Shown: positions 26,444 through 34,381, counted from the stretch's first letter. The stretch is 59,932 nt of DNA from Deltaproteobacteria bacterium Ga0077550 (GCA_001464385.1 LNFB01000371.1:1-59932); one strand, 5' to 3'. The notes: generated by a model from the sequence alone, not told the origin. A program made the numbers and translations.

Positions 26444-26698
26444 GTGGCGAGTCGCTCGGCGTGCACGCTCTACGTCGGTGGCCTCCCGGCGGATATGGAC
26501 TCCGACGGGTTGGAAACGCTGTTCGGCGAGTTCGGTGATCTCCTGGCCGCGCGGGTCGTGATGCGGCCGTCGACGAACACGTGCCGCGGCTTCGGCTACG
26601 TCACCTTCGTCACCGAGACCGCGGCTCGACTCGCGAAGCAGGCCCTGGACGGGCGGGCGCTGGGTTCGACTCGGCTGCGCGTGGCCGAGGCCACCTGA
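26444..26698 (+). CDS. Single-RRM RNA-binding protein
   Basis: 84 residues from a GTG at 26444. It is one RNA-recognition motif and little else: RNP2 is LYVGGL (9-14) and RNP1 is RGFGYVTF (48-55), with both RNP1 aromatics kept. Bacterial RRM proteins of this kind bind single-stranded RNA and are often cold- or stress-linked; the Gly-rich tail common to others is absent. The last 89 bp overlap a minus-strand gene. Confidence 0.88.
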   Translation: MASRSACTLYVGGLPADMDSDGLETLFGEFGDLLAARVVMRPSTNTCRGFGYVTFVTETAARLAKQALDGRALGSTRLRVAEAT

Positions 26699-26924
26699 TC
26701 GCATCGCCGAGGCGCAGGCGCGTGCGACAGAAGCCCTCGCACGTGCGGCACTGCTGCCGACAGTCGCGGGTGCACGTCCTCGTGCAGTCCCCGACGCAGG
26801 TGTCGATGCAGCCCTCGACGCAGTCGTCCACGCAGCCATCGCAGTGCGTGACGCAGGCGTCGGGGCGGGGCGCTCGCAGCAGCAGCGCGCACGCTGCGAG
26901 CAACAGCAACGCCTTGCCCGGCAT
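26610..26924 (-). CDS. Tiny Cys-ladder lipoprotein
   Basis: 104 residues from the ATG at 26924. The signal and lipobox (ALLLLAAC) are followed by a striking run of Cys spaced mostly every fourth residue, in segments such as CDGCVDDCVEGC, CIDTCVGDC and CTRTCTRDC, 13 Cys in all. Likely a disulfide-rich or metal-binding surface protein. It starts 3 bp after the LuxR-type gene, suggesting one transcript. The last 29 or so residues are antisense to the RRM gene, so the C-terminus is less secure than the Cys part. Confidence 0.6.
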   Translation of the reverse strand: MPGKALLLLAACALLLRAPRPDACVTHCDGCVDDCVEGCIDTCVGDCTRTCTRDCRQQCRTCEGFCRTRLRLGDAIRWPRPRAAESNPAPARPGPASRVEPRSR

Positions 26925-26927
26925 CGC

Positions 26928-27311
26928 CTAGTCCACCAGCACGCGGCGCATCAGGTCCCAGCGCGTCTCGCCGCCGACCTTGCGGCGCAGGTTGCTGGCG
27001 TACATCTTGACCGTCCGCGGCGAGATGGACATCGCGCAGCCGATCTCGCGGTAGCGGTAGCCGAGCGCGATCAGCCGCAGGACCGTCCGCTCGCGCGACG
27101 ACAGTCGGACGTCGCGGGCGAGGACCGCGACGCGGGCCTCGATGACGCTGGCGTCGTGTCGCGTCGCGGGTGGGAGATCGAGGGCCGCGGGGGCGGTGGG
27201 CTCGACGGAGGGGGTCGGATCACGGTCGTCGTCGTGCAGGGCCATCTCGAGTGCTCGGGCTTTCTGGCCGGCGCTTGCCGTCCAGGTCCGCCCGTCGGCC
27301 CTGCCCGCCAT
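26928..27311 (-). CDS. LuxR/GerE-type HTH regulator without receiver domain
   Basis: 127 residues from the ATG at 27311; an ATG at 27245 would give 105. The C-terminal 65 residues are a GerE helix-turn-helix: LSSRERTVLRLIALGYRYRE, then MSISPRTVKMYASNLRRKVG. The N-terminal part is disordered and Pro/Asp-rich, and no receiver or ligand-binding domain is present. It may control itself and the Cys-ladder lipoprotein directly downstream. Confidence 0.82.
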   Translation of the reverse strand: MAGRADGRTWTASAGQKARALEMALHDDDRDPTPSVEPTAPAALDLPPATRHDASVIEARVAVLARDVRLSSRERTVLRLIALGYRYREIGCAMSISPRTVKMYASNLRRKVGGETRWDLMRRVLVD

Positions 27312-27330
27312 GGCGTTGCAGGGAAATCTC

Positions 27331-27398
27331 GCGGGATTCCGATCACCGCGGCATTCCGATCACCGCGGGATCAGGCTCACCGCGGGATCACGCTCACC
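27331..27398. repeat. 17-bp tandem repeats, four copies
   Basis: Four adjacent 17-base units begin at 27331, 27348, 27365 and 27382. The first two read GCGG(G/C)ATTCCGATCACC; the last two are GCGGGATCA(G/C)GCTCACC. They fill the 82-bp gap between the LuxR-type gene and the end of the Mpo1-like gene, and the last unit touches that stop codon. No spacers are present, so this is not a CRISPR array. Confidence 0.9.
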
Positions 27399-27765
27399 GC
27401 GGCACGAGCAGGGGCGCCTCGCGGCGCGGCGCGGGGCTGCCGTACAGCCGCGTCACCTCGCTGGCCATCTTCCCGCGCAGCGCGAACCACAGCATCTTGT
27501 AGTCGCTGCGCAGCGACCACAGCGGGTACTTGAAGCTCGCGGGCTTGTTGTTCTCGATGAAGAAGTGTCCGACCCACGCCGGTCCGTAGCCGCAGACCAG
27601 CGCGATGGGGAACAGCCACCACGTGCCGGTGACGACCGCGGTCACGGCGGTGCACGTCGCGATCGATGTGCCGACGTAGTGGAGGCCGCGGCAGATCGGC
27701 ACGCGGTGCTCGCCGATGTAGTACGGCCAGAACTCCTCGAACGTGGTGATCCTCGGCTCGCCCAT
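27394..27765 (-). CDS. Mpo1-like (DUF962) membrane protein
   Basis: 123 residues from the ATG at 27765. Family motifs FEEFWPYYIGEHR, CRGLHYVGTS and HFFIENNKPASF match Mpo1/DUF962, in which the conserved His residues bind iron for alpha-oxidation of 2-hydroxy fatty acids in yeast. Two hydrophobic hairpins (ATCTAVTAVVTGTWWLFPIAL) agree. In bacteria the function is mostly untested. The 196 bp between this gene and the divergent hydrolase-like gene show no recognisable feature. Confidence 0.88.
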   Translation of the reverse strand: MGEPRITTFEEFWPYYIGEHRVPICRGLHYVGTSIATCTAVTAVVTGTWWLFPIALVCGYGPAWVGHFFIENNKPASFKYPLWSLRSDYKMLWFALRGKMASEVTRLYGSPAPRREAPLLVPR

Positions 27766-27961
27766 GGACCGCGGAGGATAGTCCGGGTCGGGCGGCCGCG
27801 TCAGCACACTCCGCCAGCCCTCGCGCTGGCGCTCGGCAGGCCGGGGTCTCGCGGCAATTCGGCCATGCATTCCCCCGCGCTCGCGCCGGCCCGCGTCGCT
27901 CGCTCCGGCGCCACCGCTCGCGGTCTGGACCGTCGCGCGCGCGCGGGGATAACCTCGACGC

Positions 27962-29131
27962 ATGATGACGAAGCACGGGGGTGGGTTCGGAGGCGTGTCC
28001 GCCCGCGAGCGACGCGAGGCGGATCTGTTCTACGCGGATCTCATGGGAAGGCGGACGTCGATCGCTGCGGTCGATCGGGGGCGCGCCCGCTCCGAGACCC
28101 TGGCGGAGGTGGCCACGGCGACGGCGTGGACACCCCTGCGCGCGGACGAGATCGACACCGCGAGCAACACGGACAAGTTCGCCGCGCAGACGTTCGAGAC
28201 GACGATCCCGCTGCGCACCGACGCCGGGCGCATCGACACGCCGGTCTCGATCTTCATGCCGCGGCTCGGGCGGAGCGCCAACTTCATCCAGGTGCACGTC
28301 TTCTTCAGCCCCGGGACCGCGACGCAGGCCGGCTTGACCACCAGGCCCGCGGCAACGAGCACCGCCGGCTTCAACGCCGTGATGATGCACGGACTCCGCG
28401 GATCCACCGATGCGAGCGGGTGGATCATGATCGGCGTTCCGGGGCGAGAGCCGGGCTTTGTCGCGATGGACGCCGCCGACATCGCGACGTGCTTGGGCGA
28501 GATCAATCCCGGCAGCCGGTACCAGGCATCGGACATCGGTGCCGTGCGACTGAGCGCGCACAGCCGCGGCTACAGGGGCCTCAAGGCAACGGTCGCCGCA
28601 GGCACGATCCCGGTCGCGAAGATCGATCGCGTCGTGATCTTCGACGCCGTCTACGCCAGCCTGAACGCCGCGCTCGGTGCTGCACGAATCCCGGGATCCA
28701 AGCAGTTCGCCTATCAGGTCAATGTCGGGACTCGGCTGTCCGCGACCGGCGCGACCAACATCGCCCTCGACGCGGCGGCCATGCGTGCCATTGGCTATTC
28801 TCGGCTCATCGCCGATACGTCCGCCGCCGCGAGGGTCATCGGCGCGACCGTCCCCGCGTTCACCGGGTCCACGCTCACGTTGCCCCCGCGCGGCACCTTC
28901 ACGACGCGCGCCGGGGCCCCGGCCACGATGACCAACATCAACGCATTCGCGGCCGCGAACCGCACCGCGATCCGCTCCATCGTCAGCGGTGAGCTCGCGG
29001 CCGGCGGCGCGAAGACGTACATCGACGCGAACAACCTCACGCGGCTGTTCCAGCCCACCCGGCCGTTCGACGCCGCCATCCTGTCGCACCACCTGTTCGT
29101 CGCCGAGCTGGCGCACGAGATCGTGGATTGA
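27962..29131 (+). CDS. Alpha/beta-hydrolase-like protein of unknown family
   Basis: 389 residues from the ATG at 27962. No signal peptide. A central region has the order expected of a hydrolase fold: strand FIQVHVFFSPG, the loop MMHGLRGST, a nucleophile-elbow-like VRLSAHSRGYRG (Ser201 in AHSRG), and IDRVVIFDAVY. The canonical GxSxG is replaced by AHSRG and the other triad residues are not certain. It converges on an Imm11-like gene 18 bp away, so a toxin or effector role is possible but unproven. Confidence 0.65.
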   Translation: MMTKHGGGFGGVSARERREADLFYADLMGRRTSIAAVDRGRARSETLAEVATATAWTPLRADEIDTASNTDKFAAQTFETTIPLRTDAGRIDTPVSIFMPRLGRSANFIQVHVFFSPGTATQAGLTTRPAATSTAGFNAVMMHGLRGSTDASGWIMIGVPGREPGFVAMDAADIATCLGEINPGSRYQASDIGAVRLSAHSRGYRGLKATVAAGTIPVAKIDRVVIFDAVYASLNAALGAARIPGSKQFAYQVNVGTRLSATGATNIALDAAAMRAIGYSRLIADTSAAARVIGATVPAFTGSTLTLPPRGTFTTRAGAPATMTNINAFAAANRTAIRSIVSGELAAGGAKTYIDANNLTRLFQPTRPFDAAILSHHLFVAELAHEIVD

Positions 29132-29149
29132 CGTGTGCGCCCGCGGCGT

Positions 29150-29740
29150 TCACGTGCCCGGGCGCTGCGGCAGATGCCGGTATGCGAGGTTGTCGACCTT
29201 GGCCGCCTTGAACTCGTCGATCAGCGCTTCGCTCATCACGTACACCGTTGGCTTCTGGGCCAGACGAAACAAGGGCGGGGCGTCCTCGAGCTTGCGGGTG
29301 TCGAGCACGATCACGGGTACATCCAGGATGCGCCCGTCCGTGGCCGCTCGAGAGATCGTCGAGGCTTCTTCGTTCAAGGCATCGAAGCCACCCACGGGGT
29401 TGATCAGGGCGTAGTCGGTGCTGTGCACCCGCCCTTTGTGGTTGATGAGCTCGAACGGCAGGTACTCGATCTTCTGACCCACGCAGGCCTTCTCGATGAT
29501 CGCGCGCCCGATTGAATTGAAGATGAGATAACCGGGCGTGTTGCCGATGAAGCCCGCCAGCTGGAGGCCGCGGTACTTGTTCTGGAGGCGGATGCGAGCC
29601 GGGCTCGGCATCAGCTTGCGAGCGGCCAGGCCGACGGCCATGCGCGTGTCGCCCCTCGCCATGCCCTCTGGCCCGGTGGAGATGATGCAGAGCCTCGCGT
29701 TGTTGAGGTTGCCCGTGGTTTCGACTCTGACGTAGTCCAT
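29150..29740 (-). CDS. Imm11/DUF1629-like protein
   Basis: 196 residues from the ATG at 29740 (MDYVRVETTGNLNNARLCII). The ending, with LEDAPPLFRLAQKPTVYVMSEALIDEFK and LAYRHLPQ, is characteristic of the DUF1629/Imm11 family, expanded in myxobacteria and linked to polymorphic toxin immunity. It would be cytoplasmic. It is tail-to-tail with the hydrolase-like gene rather than downstream of it, which is unusual for a toxin/immunity couple. Confidence 0.7.
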   Translation of the reverse strand: MDYVRVETTGNLNNARLCIISTGPEGMARGDTRMAVGLAARKLMPSPARIRLQNKYRGLQLAGFIGNTPGYLIFNSIGRAIIEKACVGQKIEYLPFELINHKGRVHSTDYALINPVGGFDALNEEASTISRAATDGRILDVPVIVLDTRKLEDAPPLFRLAQKPTVYVMSEALIDEFKAAKVDNLAYRHLPQRPGT

Positions 29741-29769
29741 TCCCTGACTCGGGTGAGCCCGCCTCGGCG

Positions 29770-30630
29770 CTAGCCCTCGTTCGGGGCCGCCGCCGACAGG
29801 CTCGGGAAGCTGTCGACGACCACGAGGCGCAGCAGCTCCGCGCGATCGCCCGCGCCGACCTTCGCCAGCGCCGCGCCGAGATCGGGGGGTGTGTCGACGA
29901 GCGGCGAGCGGGCGGCGTCCGTGGGGATCTCGAAGGCGTGGATGCCCAGCTCGGCGCCGCGCTCGACGTGCGACGCGACGATCGAGAAGGCCGCGCCGTC
30001 GTAGCGCAGGGGCAGGCCGGCCTCTTCCCACGTGCAGACCTCGCCCCCGCCGGCGCGCACGCGGACGCAGTCGATGCCCGCGACGCTCTCGCGCTCCCCG
30101 GGATCCTCGGCGCGCGCGAGCGCGAGCTCGGCCTGCCACGATCGGATCTGTGTCAGCACGGCGATGCGCAGCGCGGGGTCGAGCCTCGCGATCGCGTCGG
30201 CGAGGGCGCCGAGGCGGCCGGGCTCGACGACGCCGGAGGTCTCGCCCTCGGCGCGCCACGACGACGTCGGTGTTTGCACCGCCGAGCCGCGGATCTCGCG
30301 GGGCCCGTCGGGCAAGGGCAAGCTGATCGTCCAGTTGTCCCGGCGGTAGCCGCCGGCGGCCGCGAGCACCTCGAGCGTGCCGGACATCCCGCCCGGGCCG
30401 ATCACGTCGTACACGACGACGACGGCGCCGTCGGGGATCGGCGCGAGCTCGGCGAGGATCCCGGGCGCGTCGACGGGCAGCGGCGCGACCGTGGCCGGCG
30501 CGGCGGCGCCCAGGGCCGTCACGGCGTCGCGGGCCTCGGGGTGCGGTGGCGTCGGGGCCGTGCCCGTCGCGAGCAGATCACACGCCGCCAGCGCGAGCAG
30601 GGCGGGCAGGCACCGGCGGCGGAGGGGCAT
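29770..30630 (-). CDS. Predicted lipoprotein, unknown function
   Basis: 286 residues from the ATG at 30630; a GTG at 30648 is also in frame. The signal ends LLALAACDLL, a good lipobox. The mature protein has one Cys pair (GIDCVRVRAG and GEVCTWEEAGLP) and a beta-rich centre (GYRRDNWTISLPLPDG), loosely like outer-membrane lipoprotein carrier folds, but no family was recognised. The 234 bp upstream hold no recognised feature. Confidence 0.7.
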   Translation of the reverse strand: MPLRRRCLPALLALAACDLLATGTAPTPPHPEARDAVTALGAAAPATVAPLPVDAPGILAELAPIPDGAVVVVYDVIGPGGMSGTLEVLAAAGGYRRDNWTISLPLPDGPREIRGSAVQTPTSSWRAEGETSGVVEPGRLGALADAIARLDPALRIAVLTQIRSWQAELALARAEDPGERESVAGIDCVRVRAGGGEVCTWEEAGLPLRYDGAAFSIVASHVERGAELGIHAFEIPTDAARSPLVDTPPDLGAALAKVGAGDRAELLRLVVVDSFPSLSAAAPNEG

Positions 30631-30864
30631 CGTCGAGCGCGGAGGCACTGGCCCTGGTGGTTAGCATCGGGGTGATCGCGGGCGAAGTTCTCGGCGGAAT
30701 CGGACGGGCGCGAGTTCCGGGAGGCCGCGGGGCTCCACGCCGGAGTTCGGCCACACCGACGCTCGCCGCAGCGGTTCGTCGCACGTCCGTGTGGCGCGTC
30801 GCAGGTGAGATCGGGACGTTCTGCCGGCCTTGAAGAGGGATTCGACCCGACGCACGCTCGATCG

Positions 30865-31781
30865 GTGCGTACCCACGTCTCGATGATCCTGTGTCTGCTG
30901 GCTGCCTGCGATCGAGGTGCCCCGCAGAACGCTCCGCAGCCGGCGTCCGGAGGCTCCAAGGCGCAAGCATCGACCTCGGCTCCATCGTCTCCCGCAAAGG
31001 CGGTCGCGAGTCCCGCGAAGGCGGTCGCGAGTCGCCCGGATCCCGCGGTCGTTCCAGCGGCCTCGCCGACCCAACCGCCGGAGTCCGATGCCGTGGACGT
31101 CCCGAGCTCCAACGCCTCGCGGTCGAGACCCGTGATCTCGCCGGACGGCCAGACGGCCTTCGTGAAGGTGGAATCGAGCGCGGGAGACGAGTCGCAACAT
31201 GCACATGTCGTGACGGATGGATCGGACAAGTCGGAGGCGTTCGGCCCAGACGCGAGCGCCCCGAACCTGGGAGGGGCGCTCAGGTCGAGATCGCGAAGTG
31301 GACGCCGATGCCGGCCCAAGCGGTGCGCATCAACTCGAGCTGGCTCGACTTCTCCGACGAAGGTCCCGTGGAGTTCGACAGCATCGATCTCGGCAGGGTC
31401 CCCGTCGACGTTCGACCCGTGCAAGCCGACTACCTGCCGAAGACACACGAACTCACGCTCGGAGTTCCGGGCGACGCGGTGCTGTTCCGCCAGGCGGTGA
31501 AGTGGAAGCCCGTCGCCGCGAAACCGGCGCGAGGCGAAGAGGAAGGCTGTTCCCGCGACGCGCTCGAGCCCACGTTGCTGGGCATCTACGGTGTCCCGAG
31601 TCTCCGTAAGCTGCTCGTCGAGTACGCGTTCGGCGAATTCAGCGACGTGTGCAACGATCCCACCCAGTTCGCCCTGATCTCGGTGCCCGAGGAAGTGTTC
31701 GTGCGGATCGCGAAGGCGCCGTACACCTCGAGGATCAAGCAGCTCGCGGCCGTGAAGGGCCCCGCAAAGCCAGGGGAGTGA
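30865..31781 (+). pseudogene. Frameshifted lipoprotein gene
   Basis: Two frames carry one gene. The first (GTG 30865 or ATG 30883) encodes a lipoprotein signal (MILCLLAACDRG), a linker and the start of a domain (PDGQTAFVKVESSAGDESQH). After about 31275 the sense continues one base earlier in frame as QVEIAKWTPMPAQAVRINSS and runs to the stop at 31781. The switch lies at a G-rich run (31270-31277), consistent with loss of one base in the cell or in sequencing. If repaired, the protein would be about 305 residues. Function not recognised. Confidence 0.7.
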
Positions 31782-31813
31782 CCTCCGCCGGGTCCTTCGG
31801 CTACGCTCGGGTC

Positions 31814-32011
31814 GTGGGCCTGCTCTGGCGTCAGCGCGTGTACGAGAGCGGCGCTTGGTTGGTCGGCCTCGTCGCGACGCTGATCGAGGGCGCCTGCCTG
31901 TGGGCGTTCGACTCGCTGCCCGGTTGGGCGCAGTGGGCGACGCTCGGCGGCGCGGTGGCGGTGCTGGGGTTCGCGGTGCTGCTGATGTTCCGCGATCGCT
32001 GGCGACGGTGA
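31814..32011 (+). CDS. Small two-helix membrane protein
   Basis: 65 residues from a GTG at 31814; an in-frame GTG at 31778 overlapping the previous stop would give 77. Two hydrophobic segments (SGAWLVGLVATLIEGACLWAF and TLGGAVAVLGFAVLLMF) and basic ends (RQRVYES, RDRWRR) suggest an integral membrane hairpin. Family unknown. Confidence 0.55.
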   Translation: MGLLWRQRVYESGAWLVGLVATLIEGACLWAFDSLPGWAQWATLGGAVAVLGFAVLLMFRDRWRR

Positions 32012-32033
32012 GGCGGCTGCGGCCGGGCGATAC

Positions 32034-32522
32034 TCAGGGGTCGCAGAGGCAGGAGCACTCCGGCGGAGTCTCGTTGCCCCCGCACGCGCCCCAGCCGTCG
32101 TCGAGCGCGGCGAGCCCACACTGCGCCGGCGGATTCGCGAACACCTGGATCGCGCCGTCGACCTCGCGGAAGAACCCGTCGACCGTGGCGCTCGAGCCGG
32201 GGCCTTCGCACTCGAACGCTTGGCAGCCCTCCCCGACGTAGGTGAGGCCGACGCACTGCGCGACGACGACGTCGCTGGCGCACGTCGGCCCGGGGACGCG
32301 GACCTCGAGCCATGCGCACGTGTCCTGCCCGAGGCTCGAGGCGGCCGCCTCGCACTCCGCCTGCGTCGGGAACTCGGGGCATTGCTCGACGGAGACGGCG
32401 CCGGCGGTGGTGTCGGAGGTCGCGCCGGTGGTCGCGTCCTGCGGCGGATCGTCGGGCGCACCGCAGGCCGCGGCGACGAGGAAGGACGAGACGAGGATCA
32501 CGACCGAGCGCCGCGCGTCCAC
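32034..32522 (-). CDS. Predicted Cys-rich lipoprotein
   Basis: 162 residues from a GTG at 32522. The signal ends SFLVAAACGA. The mature part contains about ten Cys (VEQCPEFPTQAECEAAAS, DTCAWLE, GCQAFEC, ECSCLCDP). It begins one base after the stop of the sigma-54 regulator gene, so it is almost certainly translated from the same mRNA. This pairs a response regulator with an envelope lipoprotein of unknown role. Confidence 0.8.
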   Translation of the reverse strand: MDARRSVVILVSSFLVAAACGAPDDPPQDATTGATSDTTAGAVSVEQCPEFPTQAECEAAASSLGQDTCAWLEVRVPGPTCASDVVVAQCVGLTYVGEGCQAFECEGPGSSATVDGFFREVDGAIQVFANPPAQCGLAALDDGWGACGGNETPPECSCLCDP

Positions 32523-32523
32523 G

Positions 32524-33975
32524 TCACGCCCCCCCGCGCTGGATCCCCATCAGCTTCATCTTCTTGTGCAGGTGCGTCCGCTCGATCCCCAGCGACTCCG
32601 CGGTCTTCGACACGTTCCACGCCAGCTCGCGCAATCGCTGGGTGATGAACGCCCGCTCGACCGCCTCGCGGAAATCCCTCAGCGACAGCTCGGCTGGCAG
32701 ATTCCCCGACGACAGATCGACCAGCGCCGGCATCCCATCGAACGACGGATCCTCGACACCGCCGCGCAGCTCCGCGGGCACGTCGTCGACGCCGAGATCG
32801 CCGTCCGACAGGATCACCATCCGCTCGATCACGTTGCGCAGCTCGCGGATGTTGCCGGGCCAGCCGTGGCTCGACAGCGCGGCGATCGCCTCGGGGGCGA
32901 TGCGCTTGGTCGCCAGGCCGTTCTCCTGACAAGTCACGTCGATGAAGTGCCGCACCAGGAGCTCGACGTCCTCGATGCGCTCGCGCAACGGCGGCACGTG
33001 GATCGGCACGACGTTCAACCGAAAGTACAGATCCTCGCGGAACTCGCCGGTCGCGGCGAGCTCCTGAAGGTTGCGGTGCGTGGCGGCGAGCACCCGCACG
33101 TCGACGTTGATGAGCTTGCTGCCGCCGACGCGCATCAGCTCGCCGCTCTGCAGCACGCGGAGCACCTTGGCCTGGGCGCCCGGGGCCATGTCGCCGATCT
33201 CGTCGAGGAAGATCGTGCCGCCGTCGGCGACCTCGAACAGGCCCTTCTTCAGCATCATCGCGCCGGTGAAGGCGCCGCGCTCGTGGCCGAACAGCTCGCT
33301 CTCGATGAGCTCGCGCGGGATCGCGGCGCAGTTGACCTTCACGAACGCGGCGTCGCGGCGCTCGCTGGCCTCGTGCACGGCGCGGGCGACCAGTTCCTTG
33401 CCGCTGCCGCTCTCGCCGGTGATGAGCACGCGGGCGCGCGTGCGGCCGACCTTGGCGATCTGGGCGAGCAGCGCCTGCGTGGCCGGGCCCTCGCCGATGA
33501 TCTCGCCGCGGATCCGGGATCGCAGGCTGCGGAGCTGCTGATCGGCCGCGAACTGGCGCAGGGCGTTGCGCACGCTGACGATCACGCGGTCGCGATCGAG
33601 CGGCTTCTCGAAGAAGTCGAACGCGCCGAGCCGGGTCGCGCGCACCGCATCCTCGACGCCCGCGTGGCCGCTGATGAGGATGACCGGGATGCTCGGCTGC
33701 CCGCCGCCCTGCGCCGACAGCCGCTCGAGCACCTCGAGCCCGGTGACGTTCGGCATCATCACGTCCATCACGAGGACCTCGATCGGCGGGCCGGGCTGGC
33801 CGAGCATCGCGAGGGCCTCGGCGCCGTCGGCGGCCTCGAGCACCTCGGCGCCCTCGCCCTCGAGCACCATGCGCAGCGTCCGGCGGATGTTCTTCTCGTC
33901 GTCGGCGACGAGGATCCGGCCGCGCAGCGCACTCGTCTCGGTGGATCCGGGCTCGTCGACCATCGTCTCCCCCAT
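32524..33975 (-). CDS. NtrC-family sigma-54-dependent response regulator
   Basis: 483 residues from the ATG at 33975. The receiver domain (residues 18-140) has acceptor Asp71 in VMDVMMPN and Lys in FFEKPLD. The AAA+ domain has Walker A GESGSGKE (187-194), the sigma-54 contact loop GAFTGA (234-239) and Walker B GTIFLDEIGD (253-262). The Fis-type HTH is at the end (NVSKTAESLGIERTHLHKKM). It activates sigma-54 promoters on phosphorylation. No histidine kinase is adjacent. It is divergent from the predicted selenoprotein gene across 38 bp. Confidence 0.95.
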   Translation of the reverse strand: MGETMVDEPGSTETSALRGRILVADDEKNIRRTLRMVLEGEGAEVLEAADGAEALAMLGQPGPPIEVLVMDVMMPNVTGLEVLERLSAQGGGQPSIPVILISGHAGVEDAVRATRLGAFDFFEKPLDRDRVIVSVRNALRQFAADQQLRSLRSRIRGEIIGEGPATQALLAQIAKVGRTRARVLITGESGSGKELVARAVHEASERRDAAFVKVNCAAIPRELIESELFGHERGAFTGAMMLKKGLFEVADGGTIFLDEIGDMAPGAQAKVLRVLQSGELMRVGGSKLINVDVRVLAATHRNLQELAATGEFREDLYFRLNVVPIHVPPLRERIEDVELLVRHFIDVTCQENGLATKRIAPEAIAALSSHGWPGNIRELRNVIERMVILSDGDLGVDDVPAELRGGVEDPSFDGMPALVDLSSGNLPAELSLRDFREAVERAFITQRLRELAWNVSKTAESLGIERTHLHKKMKLMGIQRGGA

Positions 33976-34013
33976 GATGCCCGCGCCGCGGCGGCCGTGG
34001 TAGCGTCTGCCCG

Positions 34014-34361
34014 ATGACGACGCTGTTCCTCAAGAGCACGTGAACCACCTGCCGTGACGTACGAGGTCTCGTACGCGAGCTGGGACACGACATCGAGGTG
34101 CGTGACTACGCCAAGACGCCGCTGCAACGCGCCGAGATCGAGCAGATCGTCGCGACGGGCGGCGGGCCCGCGGCGGTGCTCAACACCCGGCACGCGATCG
34201 CCAAGGAGCGCGGCTGGAAGGACGCGCCCCCGGACGCGGCCACCTTCGTGACCGCGGTGCTGGCCGAGCCGAACCTGCTGCGGCGCCCGATCCTCGTCCG
34301 CGGCAAACGGATCGTCGTCGGCAAGGACGAGGCCGCGATCCGGAGCTTGCTCGGCGGCTGA
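34014..34361 (+). CDS. Predicted selenoprotein: Spx/ArsC-like thioredoxin-fold protein with Sec-x-x-Cys
   Basis: Reading from the ATG at 34014 through an in-frame TGA at 34041-34043 gives 115 residues of one continuous family. The start is MTTLFLKST, then U10, then TTCRDVRGLVRELGHDIEV. The end, EPNLLRRPILVRGKRIVVG, is typical of Spx/ArsC (COG1393). The TGA falls exactly at the first Cys of the family's CxxCR redox motif, giving UxxC with Cys13. A hairpin with an AGGUCU loop follows at SECIS distance. Ordinary gene calling would keep only the part after the TGA. Expected role: thiol/selenol reductase, possibly arsenate reductase-like. The native substrate is unknown. Confidence 0.87.
34058..34075 (+). 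promoter_or_regulatory. Predicted bacterial SECIS hairpin
   Basis: A perfect 6-bp stem (34058-34063 with 34070-34075, CGTACG on both sides) closes the hexaloop AGGTCT (34064-34069). The loop begins 20 bases after the TGA at 34041-34043, within the usual spacing for bacterial SECIS elements, and the loop sequence is the same as I recall for E. coli fdhF (AGGUCU). SelB binds such loops to deliver Sec-tRNA. A bulged U like that in fdhF is not evident. Confidence 0.8.
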
Positions 34362-34381
34362 GGGCCCCGTCGAGGAACGCC

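Noticed and set aside
27331..27398. CRISPR-like array
   Set aside because: The 17-bp units abut without spacers and no cas gene is present; it is a plain tandem repeat.
31649..31813. Longer N-terminal extension of the small membrane protein at 31814
   Set aside because: It would overlap the 3' end of the frameshifted lipoprotein and adds no recognisable sequence.
34098..34361. Short 87-residue ArsC-like gene starting after the TGA
   Set aside because: It would lack the first strand and the redox motif of the fold, which lie upstream in the same frame across the TGA.
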